64,000 nucleotides of DNA, from contig JAJEKV010000087.1 in assembly GCA_021234155.1 (NCBI GenBank), positions 1,960,465 through 2,024,464 on the forward strand. The letters run 5' to 3'. The notes below the pieces were generated by a model. That model searched no databases. It was not told the DNA's origin and was given only the letters and a program-made list of their open reading frames with translations. Numbering within the stretch: position 1 is the first letter of the stretch; each line of letters opens with the position of its first letter. Shown piece after piece: positions 10,227 to 21,539 of the stretch. Position numbers and translations under genes: made by a program. This stretch comes from Isoetes taiwanensis (taxonomy: Eukaryota > Streptophyta > Lycopodiopsida > Isoetales > Isoetaceae).

Positions 10227-13200
10227 TATTATTGAGAGGGAACAAAGATGATATTCTTTGCTTTGCAAGAACGAAGAGGATATTCAATTTGACATAAACT
10301 CGCAGTTTGAGTTGTCCATTAACACAGATGCTCTATGCTAACTTTGTGTGCTAAGTGTAATTGGAAGATTGGCATAAGATTAGCACAAACTTCACACCAC
10401 ACGAGAAGTTACATGCCAAAATTATGAGGTATGACATTCTATTCAATGGTATTTACATATTTTCTTTGGTCCTTTAATGGTGACATGGCTGATAGACGTA
10501 TATTATTTGGATTAAACGTGCATAGACATATTGTAGCATGGGTTTACTTATGGCTCAATAAAATTCTTAATCTAATGCACCATGTGGCATCCATTTCATA
10601 TTTAATGTCTACCATATGATACTTATCTACGTAAGGAAAATGCTATTCTTTTAGTAGCATGCATGTAGGCCACTTGTCATTATTAGAGTTTGCATGTAAA
10701 AGACCTTTTATTTGGGGTTTCCTATATTTGCATGCCAAGTGTGAAACAATTAGCTCACATGCAAACTTGTTGCAAAGGGCTTATATCGTGGAAAGTATTT
10801 ACCCATGTATTTGCTTATGTTTTCAACCAATTTTTAATCACATATTGAGGAAAATATGGACGTTCAGATTTCTTTCAGAAAATATTAGGGTATCCATTCA
10901 TAACCCTAATCTGCCTGCGCCATATTCAGCGGCTTGAAGAGGGAGAGATTGACCAAAATCTATCTCATCTATTTCTAACTTTTGATCTCATATTGGCTAC
11001 AATCAGAATTTCTGTTTCTCTGCATCAAAAGCTGGTTCTACAAAGCTTTCTGGTTGATTAATGTCAATTTCGATTTGGGCTAGATCTTATGTGCTCTCTA
11101 GTGATTTTGCTAAGGGTAACTCTGCATCGGGCCTCTGAGGTCTCGCTATGGAGCCATCAGAAAATGTTTATTGCCATTGTCTCCCTTATGCATACAATGT
11201 CTTCCTTTTGAGGAAGCCAACATTGATTCTGAAATTCTTTTTCAACCAAATGTGGATCACTCTACACCAACTCGATCTGTATGGACCGGAGTCTTCAATA
11301 CAGGTCAGTTTAATCTTGCTCCCATTCTTCAATAGATTGGACTCAAGAGCAACAAACTTTATGGAAATAAGGTTTTATCTCAAACATATGGTAGTTAAGC
11401 TATGCTCTATCTATATTAAAGTTAATTTTGAAAATATGAGATGGTCGTGGCCACTTTAGAAGAAAATACTGTCATATGCTTCATTATAGACATCTTGTTG
11501 ATTTGACTTATTTACCATCCTCAAACATGCTGTTATGACTGACTTTATCACATACTCTAGTTGTGTTATGCTATTGCCTCCGTTTCCAAGATTGACATAA
11601 ACTGGACATAAGCTTATCTGCAGCATTTGTATGAACATACCACGTTTAATAGTGGTCTTATATTTGATGTACATAGTTTTCATAATCTCGCCTACATATT
11701 TCGATGCGGTTTATTGATTTATGACATGTTAAGATACAAACGTAACAATTCAATTGAGCTTGACTCGTATTACATTTTGAACAGATCACGGTGAAGGGTG
11801 ATAAACCGTGGTGTTCCATTGCTTACCTGTTGGCCCTCTCTTTGTTACCCTCTTTAGGCTAACCAATGTACGTTTGTTTATTAGTGTAGGGACTCCACCT
11901 CCTTGTTTTTGTTCATGTAGGATGGTGTTACGACTTCTAGTTGTTATCATAATTTGCAAAATCCGGATAAGTTATCGAACTCTATCATGTGTCTTGGCAA
12001 GAGAGCAAGAATAAATCTTATACTTGGATATTCTGGTCTTGAATCTTAATGCGGGGATAGCATTTGCTCAACTACACTCATGGTTGTACATTTAGTAAGA
12101 CAAAGATTAAATCTTCGCAAAGCGTTGATTGGCTGATTATGGATATGGATTAAGTGCTGCCAGAGCAATTTTTCAACATGATACTCTACTTTGACTTAGA
12201 ACAAGTATTCAAAAGTAATGTTTGAACGATTACTACATATTTTAGCTGTTTTAACTACTTATTGTATGTAGCAGTCTAGACATGCTTGTCAACTTTGACA
12301 AAATATATGAATTCTACGATGTTGTAAATGTTCTATCTTTTTATTAGGATATGACATACATATTTTGAATACAAAGTTTAAGTATATTCTAGTCTGATAT
12401 TCTATTCTAACAAGGCATTACGCAGAAATTGTTATCCAAGTCTTGGCCTAAAGAGAGTTGCACCTATTCTCTTTAGGGCTGCTTATTGGACCTTTAAGTC
12501 CTCAATCTGCAGATTAGGATGGTAAGGTCAAAAGTCTTGATGGTTCCTTTTAGGTTCTAGAAAGACTTAAGGTATTTTTTTGTATTACTCCAGTTCCTTG
12601 GTTTAACCTCGGACCATGATTTGGATATTGGTGCTTGTATTATTTTATTTATATACACATTCTGACATTTTTGTTTACATGATATAGGACATCGAAAAAC
12701 ACAATGATGAATTTATTTAGCTCTAGTTTTGCTGTACAGATACTTTTCAGCAAATACTTGATTTACCAAAGGAGGAAAACAAAATATTATCAGATGAATA
12801 TATAGCGCAATTGATGCTGAACTATACTGGTAACTCTAAGAGGTAATTTGATATGTGAGATGTGCATAAGCGTGAATGAAATTTACCTACCTACCTGGAT
12901 TTTTTGGAATGGGTTTTGCCGGGTAGTGTAGGAGAAAAGAGAAAAACCTTCCAATATAAGACTAATCTTAGTCTGATCTATGGGCAAAAGCCTTTACAAA
13001 CTTCACATTTTTTTCTCCATTGGGATACACATTCAAATCAGATATCAGCTGACTGATGTTGCTCAAATCAGGGTTCAACAAGAAAAACATTGTACATATT
13101 TCCATTGTACATATTTCCAGATGCTACAGATCCATCGTTACAGATCCATCGTGCTGATATATAGTATGGGAGACTTGACAAGGATTCTAAATGCATTTTT

Positions 13201-13401
13201 GTAAGTATCAGAATCTTCATGTTATTCTTCATTTCATTTTTAACACAGAGATAGAAATGAGTAGAACAGCAATAGTGAGGGTAGGGCTCCTGTGTTACAG
13301 CAGGGTCCTACTCTTCTTGTTGTAACACCATTCTAGAAAGTATGTTCTAGTATGAATAATCAGGTGCCCCCCCAAAACTACGGTTGGAGGCAGGCTTTTT
13401 T
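10227..13401 (+). repeat. Tandem unit 2 of the triplication
   Basis: Complete copy of the unit at 7071. Relative to unit 1 it has CGTGGTGTTCCATTGC near 11808 where unit 1 has CTTCACC, and a 14-bp local duplication (TTACAGATCCATCG) near 13138. The 62-codon frame is at 10431-10619. Confidence 0.95.
12751..12842 (+). other. 92-nt exon-like segment in tandem unit 2
   Basis: Identical copy of the segment at 9590-9681, with the same CAG acceptor and GTAATT donor. The following candidate exon (TTTCCAG to GTAAGTATC, about 13120-13200) carries the extra 14-bp duplication here, which would change its reading frame. Confidence 0.4.
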
Positions 13402-15726
13402 TATTATTGAGAGGGAACAAAGATGATATTCTTTGCTTTGCAAGAACGAAGAGGATATTCAATTTGACATAAACTCGCAGTTTGAGTTGTCCATTAACAC
13501 AGATGCTCTATGCTAACTTTGTGTGCTAAGTGTAATTGGAAGATTGGCATAAGATTAGCACAAACTTCACACCACATGCAGAAGTTACATGCCAAAATTA
13601 TGAGGTATGACATTCTATTCAATGGTATTTACATATTTTCTTTGGTCCTTTAATGGTGACATGGCTGATAGACGTATATTATTTGGATTAAACGTGCATA
13701 GACATATTGTAGCATGGGTTTACTTATGGCTCAATAAAATTCTTAATCTAATGCACCATGTGGCATCCATTTCATATTTAATGTCTACCATATGATACTT
13801 ATCTACGTAAGGAAAATGCTATTCTTTTAGTAGCATGCATGTAGGCCACTTGTCATTATTAGAGTTTGCATGTAAAAGACCTTTTATTTGGGGTTTCCTA
13901 TATTTGCATGCCAAGTGTGAAACAATTAGCTCACATGCAAACTTGTTGCAAAGGGCTTATATCGTGGAAAGTATTTACCCATGTATTTGCTTATGTTTTC
14001 AACCAATTTTTAATCACATATTGAGGAAAATATGGACGTTCAGATTTCTTTCAGAAAATATTAGGGTATCCATTCATAACCCTAATCTGCCTGCGCCATA
14101 TTCAGCGGCTTGAAGAGGGAGAGATTGACCAAAATCTATCTCATCTATTTCTAACTTTTGATCTCATATTGGCTACAATCGTAATTTGTTTTCTGCATCA
14201 AAAGTTGGTTCTACAAAGCTCGGTTGATTAATGTCAATTTCGATTTGGGCTAGATCTTATGTGCTCTCTAGTGATTTTGCTAAGGGTAACTCTGCATCGA
14301 CAACCCTGGGAGGTCTGCTATGGAGCCATCAGAAAATGTTTATTGCCATTGTCTCCCTTATGCATACAATGTCTTCCTTTTGAGGAAGCCAACATTGATT
14401 CTGAAATTCTTTTTCAACCAAATGTGGATCACTCTACACCAACTCGATCTGTATGGACCGGAGTCTTCAATACAGGTCAGTTTAATCTTGCTCCCATTCT
14501 TCAATAGATTGGACTCAAGAGGTTTTATCTCAAACATATGGTAGTTAAGCTATGCTCTATCTATATTAAAGTTAATTTTGAAAATATGAGATGGTCGTGG
14601 CCACTTTAGAAGAAAATACTGTCATATGCTTCATTATAGACATCTTGTTGATTTGACTTATTTACCATCCTCAAACATGCTGTTATGACTGACTTTATCA
14701 CATACTCTAGTTGTGTTATGCTATTGCCTCCGTTTCCAAGATTGACATAAACTGGACATAAGCTTATCTGCAGCATTTGTATGAACATACCACGTTTAAT
14801 AGTGGTCTTATATTTGATGTACATAGTTTTCATAATCTGGCCTACATATTTCTGATGCAGTTTATTGATTTATGACATGTTAAGATACAAACGTAACAAT
14901 TCAATTGAGCTTGACTCGTATTACATTTTGAACAGATCACGGTGAAGGGTGATAAACCGTGGTGTTCCATTGCTTACCTGTTGGCCCTCTCATTGTTACC
15001 CTCTTTAGGCTAACCAATGTCTGCTTGGTCACAGTAACCTAGGGACTCCACCTCCTTGTTTTTGTTCATGTAGGATGGTGTTACGACTTCTAGTTGTTAT
15101 CATAATTTGCAAAATCCAGATAAGTTATCTGAACTCTATCATGTGTCTTGCAGTAGAGCAAGAATAAATCTTATACTTGGATATTCTGTCTTGAATCTTA
15201 ATGCAGGATAGCATTTGCTCAACTACACTCATGGTTGTACATTTAGTAAGACAAAGATTAAATGCTGCAAAGCGTTGATTGGCTGATTATGGATATGGAT
15301 TAAGTGCTGCCAGAGCAATTTTTCAACATGATACTCTACTTTGACTTAGAACAAGTATTCAAAAGTAATGTTTGAACGATTACTACATATTTTAGCTGTT
15401 TTAACTACTTATTGTATGTAGCAGTCTAGGCATGCTTGTCAACTTTGACAAAATATATGAATTCTACATGATGTTGTAAATGTTCTATCTTTTTATTAGG
15501 ATATGACATACATATTTTGAATACAAAGTTTAAGTATATTCTAGTCTGATATTCTATTCTAACAAGGCATTACGCAGAAATTGTTATCCAAGTCTTGGCC
15601 TAAAGAGAGTTGCACCTATTCTCTTTAGGGCTGCTTATTGGACCTTTAAGTCCTCAATCTGCAGATTAGGATGGTAAGGTCAAAAGTCTTGATGGTTCCT
15701 TTTAGGTTCTAGAAAGACTTAAGGTA
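13402..15726 (+). repeat. Tandem unit 3, truncated by LINE B
   Basis: It matches units 1 and 2 up to GACTTAAGGTATTTTTTT at about 15726. At that point the 3' poly-A end of LINE B (poly-T on plus) replaces the expected GTATTACTCCAG. About 850 bp of the unit is therefore missing, including the 92-nt exon-like segment. The 62-codon frame is at 13607-13795. Confidence 0.9.
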
Positions 15727-16130
15727 TTTTTTTTTTTGAGAGTAAGGGTAGATTTTTCCATTAATTAGATAAAGCCATACAATCCTTTTGTCAACCTATC
15801 AGGTATGACAATAGGAGAAAATTTGATACTCTTTATGAGCATCAAGTAGAGATAGTAATAATAATATGCAAATAAAGGTAGCAGTAGATAAAAAGTGTAA
15901 TAAAATCCAATTGTAATCCAAGAAAACTTAAGTGGAGTTCTGCTCTTTGGAAAGACGTATGCAATAAGAAGTCTTCAAGTTCTTGCTCTTAAATTCCTGT
16001 AAAAGCAAACAAAAAAACCAACCATGATTTCTTAAAAGCTGTTTTCTGGAAATCATAGAGATGAGGATGATTGATAGGAATGATAGGATATGAAAGATGA
16101 AATGGAAGGCTGTAGTGAAGGATCAGTGAT

Positions 16131-16757
16131 TTAGATATGGCTGTCAAGGTTGTTGTTGAACCATTCATTGTAGTGCTGGTAAAACTCTGCTGTAGAACCC
16201 TGAATGTAACTCCCTTGCCCGTTATCATTTTGCATCAGTAGCATTGTTAAACTTTCCTTCCCCATCAGAAGAAGTAGGGTACCATATAAGTCTGTCAGAA
16301 GTTTATGGCTGTAGTACATTTCCCTGAACCTACTCAACTGTGTTTCTGTCATGCTGAAGTGAGTATTAAACAAGAACTCAAACAAGATGTGCATCTGCAT
16401 GAACTCTCGAGTATATATTTCTGCCCATACTGCTTCTCTTGTTCTAGAACTTTCAACCTCTTTTAAGAAAGCATCTGTCATCTCACACAATTGCTTCAAT
16501 GTTAATTTTTTTCCATCTTGGTGACTTTGATGCAGGGCTATTTCATAATTGTCAATGTCTGTGTCAAGCTTTGTGGCACCTTCTCCCCTAAGAAACATTA
16601 AGTATTCTGTCACAGTCAGAATATGGAGCATTAGAATCAATAACATTGAGAGAAGACACAAACAAATCGAAATGGCCCCTGTATAGCCCAATAGAATTCC
16701 AGCAAGTGTTATATCTGTCTCCAAATTTTCTCTTATGGCACGTTGCAATGGCTTCAA
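16131..16757 (-). CDS. Unexplained 208-codon ORF with one membrane segment in the 3' part of LINE B
   Basis: It follows the zinc-binding end of ORF2 in a shifted frame. Residues 19-48 form a strong hydrophobic segment (GILLGYTGAISICLCLLSML and on). Residues about 60-190 are polar and helix-rich with well-spaced charges, ending EWFNNNLDSHI. This does not look like random sequence or the short C-terminal tail and 3' UTR usual in plant L1 elements. The first 15 residues (RAIRENLETDITLA) could be the end of ORF2. Alternatives are a captured host exon, the C-terminal half of a host gene split by the LINE, or a family-specific extra ORF. No homologue recognised. Confidence 0.4.
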   Translation of the reverse strand: MKPLQRAIRENLETDITLAGILLGYTGAISICLCLLSMLLILMLHILTVTEYLMFLRGEGATKLDTDIDNYEIALHQSHQDGKKLTLKQLCEMTDAFLKEVESSRTREAVWAEIYTREFMQMHILFEFLFNTHFSMTETQLSRFREMYYSHKLLTDLYGTLLLLMGKESLTMLLMQNDNGQGSYIQGSTAEFYQHYNEWFNNNLDSHI

Positions 16758-18505
16758 TATCTAATTGAAAATGCATTTTGATCCAAAAAAATAGAAAGAG
16801 GTTTAGATGCATAGAGGACCCTATTTCTTGATTTCCAAATGTTCCATAAGGCAGTGTGCACAAGAGTGTTTGCAAAAGTGTCACCTTGTTGCAGGAATTG
16901 AATAATGTTATTAAAATTCCTATTTTTCAAAAATGAGCCAATCTTATTTAGGAACCAGGCCCAGAAAGGTCTCAGTTTGGGACAAAGGAATATATGCTGT
17001 AGATACTCTTCCTGAAGACATCCAGAGTTACATATTGAAGAAACATTGCTTCTTCTAGATAAGGAAACCAAGTTTGTTAGACTTTTTTGAGCAATCAACC
17101 AAACAAAGAAGCAAATTTTAGGGGTACAATAGGACTTCCAAACATTTTCAAAAAGAGACTGAACTTGGGGTTGATCTAGTGACCATTTCTGCAAAGCCTT
17201 TAGTGGAGCATCAGTCACATTAATCAAGGTATAAATTTCTTTGACCCTGTAAGCATTTTTTCCATTTATGGAGCAACCAATCGATTTACTGAAGTCACCG
17301 AAATTATTAAAGGAATCCAAGATATTCTTGAAATGCAGAAAAAGCTTCTTATCACTGGAGGTACCCCTTAGAGCAGTCTTCAAAGCAGTCCAAGTTATGA
17401 AAGTGTTATTTCCTCTGTAGAGATCTTTTATAGCAGTGATACGTTTATTAGACCATTTACTGTAAATCTTGGGATGTTTAATGGCCATTATATTGGAAAA
17501 TTGATCAGAGAAAATTGGTGACCAAAAAAGTTCAGTATTCATTGTGGCTTGAAGTATATTGTCTCTCTGAAGCACAGGATGAATTTTATTCCAGGCCATT
17601 ATCAGATTTCTCATCAAAGGAGAAGTATTGGGAGCAGGGTGAATGTCCACAAAAGCAGATTCAGGAAGGGAATGCTTAATAGAGGGATGTCCAGTAGGGT
17701 AAGAGCAATTAAGCCAGTACTCAATGAACTGTGATGCAACAGAATTGTTTCCCATGATAGTTCTCCAGATATATTTTCCTGCCAAAGAACAAGCCTGAAG
17801 GTGAAGGTTTTTACATCCAAGTCCTCCCAGATTTTTAGGCCTAGAGACAGAATTCCAATTAACCAGATGTGAGCCATTCCAAATGAAATTTCTAATAGTC
17901 TTCTCCAACTCGGAATAAATTGATTTAGGAGCAATAAGAGCAGAGGAAAAGTACACATGAGAGGAAGCTAAAACTGAGTTTGCAATGATTGTCCTGCCAG
18001 CAAATGATAGGCAATTCCTATAATTATTCAATTTCCTTTTGATTCTTTGAAGGATAGGATCCCAAAGACCCTTTAAATTTGGACTGAGAGAGAGAGGCAT
18101 ACCTAATAATTTGGAAGCTTGATTAGGATTCAGAACTGGAATGTCACAAATATAAGTCTGAGAGACATCTCCTATGATCTTACTTTTGTCAATATTGAGA
18201 TGGACACCTGATGCTGCAGAGAATTCCTTAAGAAGATCTAGGAAGATATTGATGTTGCTGGGATTGGAATCCAAGAAGGCAAAAGTGTCATCAGCATACT
18301 GTGAAATTGTAAGCATATCCAAGTTATTAGGAAGAGATAAACTAGTTAACAGACCAGAATTTTGCAAATGGAGAACACATCTCGTGAGCATTTCAGCAAC
18401 AATGAGAAAAAGATAAGGGGCCAATGGGCAACCTTGTCTGACACCTTTTGCCAAAGGGAAGAAATTTGAAGGAGATCCATTGATCAAGACAGCAGAGTTG
18501 GACAT
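16754..18505 (-). pseudogene. LINE B ORF2 RT palm and C-terminal zinc-binding domain
   Basis: A frame of 583 codons. Residues 19-30 hold KGVRQGCPLAP, and YADD lies at residues 70-73 (18298-18287), carrying the last two catalytic Asp. The thumb and connector follow. A zf-RVT domain covers about 459-518 (PKICFFVWLIAQKSL, then C-x3-C-x7-H-x3-C). The frame stops at FSIRY; shifting one base allows it to continue as a further 208-codon frame. Upstream motif A is deleted, so the polymerase would be inactive. Confidence 0.9.
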
Positions 18506-18510
18506 AGAAT

Positions 18511-19851
18511 TTAAACCATGAATAAGAGATATGATAACTTAAGCAGAATGCAAGATTGATGGGAGATTCTATTCCAATGTAAGCCTTCCATAGCACTAAT
18601 ATAGTTATCTAGGATAAATCTATTTGGTAGAAAGGCAGATTGATTGACACTTATATTTTTCTGGAGGAAAGCCTGAATTCTTCTAGCAATAATTTTGGCA
18701 CAGAGTTTGTAAGAAGAATTGGTGAGAGAGATTGGCCTCCATTCATTGAGGGAAGTAGGATTATCAACCTTTGGCACTAAAGTAATAAAACCAGCAGAAA
18801 TGGAAGGGTGTAAATGATTAGAGTTCCAAAACCCGTGCACAAAGCCAATAATGTCAGATTTCATAATGTCCCAAAATTGAGAATAAAATTCTGGGGGAAA
18901 TCCATCAGGACCAGGAGATTTGTTCTTGGAGAAGCTCAATAGGGTTTTAAAAATTTCCTCCTCCCCAGGAGTAGTAGTTAAGGAGATATCCATAGAATCA
19001 ATAGGATTTGGAAGAATAGAGTCCAACCTAGCAAAAAATTTGTCTCTGTTTATTATATCAGTAGCAGTAAGATCATTGTCCTTGAAAAGAAATGAGTAGT
19101 TGTCATAAAAATACTTCTTGATCTCATGATTCGAGCTGAGAGTAGTGCCAGAGTCATTGATTACATGACTTATAGAGTTCTTGAGAAGTCTGGACTTAGC
19201 TACTCGAAAGAAGAATTTAGAGCTCCCATAGTCTATCTCACTATTGTATTTGATTTTACATTTTATTGCAGAAAATTTGGCTTCCTTTTCCTCAATGGAT
19301 TTAAGGTGCCTCTCAATTGATTCCTCTGCTATATGAAGACTAGAGTTATAAGGATCAATTTGCAGCAGGGACCTCACATCTTTCATCTTATGAAGAAGAG
19401 TTTCTTCTTCTTGAATCTTGACCTTATTTTTATTTTTTGCCCAAGCCTTTATCCAATCTTTAGCCATTTTTATTTTGGAATAGAAATTTTTCATGGATGT
19501 ATTAGGTAGCATGGGATCAAGGGACCTGTAGAAATCAGAGAACTCCTCATGAAAAGAATTGCTTTGAAGGAGAGAACAATTAAATTTAAAAGGAATATTT
19601 CTCTCCCTTGGGGGATTAAGCAGATGCTTGGTACAAAGAAATTGGGGCTGATGGTCCGAGATGGAAGTACCTTCATCACTTGTGACATAGCAATTATCCC
19701 AAAAATCAGAGTTTGGATTCGAGACATAAAATCTATCTAAAGCACAGAACACTCTGTCAAGATTTTTTTGTTTATTTGACCAAGTGTAAATAGAGGTAGA
19801 AGAAGGAATGTGAATGAGAGATGAGTCAGAAATAAGATTATTCCAACTCAC
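18511..19851 (-). pseudogene. LINE B ORF2, rest of endonuclease and RT N-terminus
   Basis: A frame of 446 codons. Residues 20-70 complete the endonuclease (IYTWSNKQKNLDRVF, then the catalytic SDHQP at about 65-69). The linker is followed by RT blocks KSPGPDGFPPEFYSQFW and GFITLVPKVDNPTSLNEWRP, then SAFLPNRFILDNYISAMEGL. The frame ends after CILLKLSYLL. Here the motif A block with the first catalytic Asp should come, but the next frame (18505) already reads the later SVLINGSP/GVRQGCPL region. Roughly 60 codons are therefore deleted across the junction near 18520-18540, removing RT motif A. Confidence 0.88.
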
Positions 19852-19891
19852 CCTCTCTTGACATATTAATTTTATTTCCCAACTTCATATC

Positions 19892-20329
19892 CTAAGTAGG
19901 GGTGTTATTAAAATCTCCTGCTAGAATCCAGTCAACAGTGGAATTTTGAATGATCCAAGAATTAATATTGGGCCAAAGATTTTCTCTCTCCTTTGGACAG
20001 GTGGAGGCATACACATTTATGACTCCAAAGGAATTGTTGTTCACAGAGAAAGTGACAGCCTGCCACATTTTAGAACAACTATTGCAGAAAGAGACATGCT
20101 GCAGATTTTTCCATATAATGGCCATTCCTCCTCTAGTACCATTAGCTTCAATCCAGATTGATGAGGAGCCTGGATAAATCCAGTCTCCCAAATTAGAGGC
20201 TTCAAATTTAGGGAGTTTGAGTTCCTGGAGCATGATAATGTCTGCATCATACTGTCTTATTTGAGAAATTGCTCTCCTTCTCTTCAGAGGGCCTTTAATA
20301 CCTCTTAGATTCCAACTAACAATCTTCAT
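19892..20329 (-). pseudogene. LINE B ORF2 endonuclease, N-terminal part
   Basis: The frame starts MKIVSWNLRG, the canonical start of the apurinic-like endonuclease (EEP) domain of plant L1 ORF2. It contains the metal-binding Glu in IIMLQELKL and the Asp/Asn pair in ILAGDFNNTPT. This domain nicks the target DNA to prime reverse transcription. A TAG stop follows GDFNNTPT at about 19892. The sequence continues without loss in another frame (MSWNNLISDSS at 19851), so a stop and a one-base shift separate two parts of the same domain. Confidence 0.9.
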
Positions 20330-20362
20330 TTATAGATGAGATAGGAAATAGATAGAGGGAAC

Positions 20363-20911
20363 TTATTTAGATCTCCCCAAATTTTTGCCAGCCTTTTTAT
20401 GACTCTGTTTTGATTTTTTGCTTCTAGTATTATTGGCAGAGGTGTTGGTATCCACCATTTTTAACAAAGATTTGGAATGAGGCTTAGCCTTACAGAAAGA
20501 ATCTCTCAAGAGCTCATCATCTCCCCATATATTTTCCCCTAGATTTTCTTTATTAGAATCTAGATCTTTCTCACTCTCACTATCAGAAGCACCCCCTGGA
20601 ATAAACTCAAACATCCCGCATCGAGCTATCAAACAAGCATTTCTTATTTGAATTATGAAAAGGTACAATTTGCCTGAGCACTTGAGCATCCATAAGAGAA
20701 GTATGAGAGTTGATGCAGATCTCTCGACTAAGACTTGGAGGAGTTTCATAGACAACTTGGAGCTGATCTCGACCGAGTATCTAATACCATTGCATTCTCT
20801 CAAGGACACTGAGTAGAAAATCCAACCTTTCCAACATCCCGGCCCGAAAGTGTCAATATGAGTTGAATTCATGCAGTAACCCTTCCTCAAGAATGGCCAT
20901 TTGTTGCTCAA
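20363..20911 (-). pseudogene. LINE B ORF1 C-terminal segment, frameshifted
   Basis: This 182-codon frame ends in an acidic-then-basic tail. A GGASDSESEKDLDSNKEN stretch is followed by a Lys-rich end (RSKKSKQSHKKAGKNLGRSK). It lies directly before the ORF2 start (20329) in the same orientation, where the end of ORF1 is expected. The first part of the frame (before about 20640) looks out of phase. I read it as the displaced C-terminus of ORF1, not as a separate gene. Confidence 0.5.
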
Positions 20912-21539
20912 TATCTACCGAGATGGATTGTCTCTTTTGGTTCACAAAGGAAGGGATATTTCAATATCAATCGAGGTTGGGAATGAGATGGAGGAAATGA
21001 ACATGGAGAATGGGGGTAAGGGAACATCACTATGAGTAATGGGAGTAGCATGAAGTGAAGCAGTGGATGTCATGATTTCAGCAGACAACAATTGATCATC
21101 AAGGTTAGTATTTAAATCGGCAAGTACCAAACCGATTGGAGCAGAGAACCATGTTTTCTTGATCGTGTTCATTTGAAGTCACCAATGGAGTTAGTTTGAC
21201 AACTTTGTCCGTGTCGTGTTGAGGAAGAGTTGATGAAGAATTATTGCATTTATCCATCGCTAATGTTTTCCTTTGTAGAGATTTAGAAATTTCCACTTGT
21301 TTTCTACTTGTTTCTCCCGAATTGTTGTAGAAACCAGAGTTGAGATTTTTTGCATGGCTTTCCCTAATTAATAGATCTCCCTTTACCGCTTTTTTGAATA
21401 TCCAAATTTGAAGACGCTTTGGAATTATTCAAAATTTTTGCATCTTGAATAATTCTATCAAGAGTTGAATGTAATTTTTCCGCTGATGTTGCCGATCGAT
21501 CCATAGGAGCTTTCCTTTCCAATGTATTCACCATATTTC

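Noticed and set aside
7071-15726. Tandem units as a CRISPR-like or satellite array
   Set aside because: The period is over 3 kb with only three copies and internal splice-flanked ORFs, so it is a segmental tandem duplication.
16588-16884. 98-codon minus-strand ORF
   Set aside because: It overlaps the zf-RVT end of ORF2 and the 208-codon ORF in a third frame and shows no domain.
17549-17734. Plus-strand ORFs inside 16-23 kb (for example 17549-17734, 18174-18416, 19549-19740)
   Set aside because: They are antisense to well supported LINE B ORF1 and ORF2 domains.
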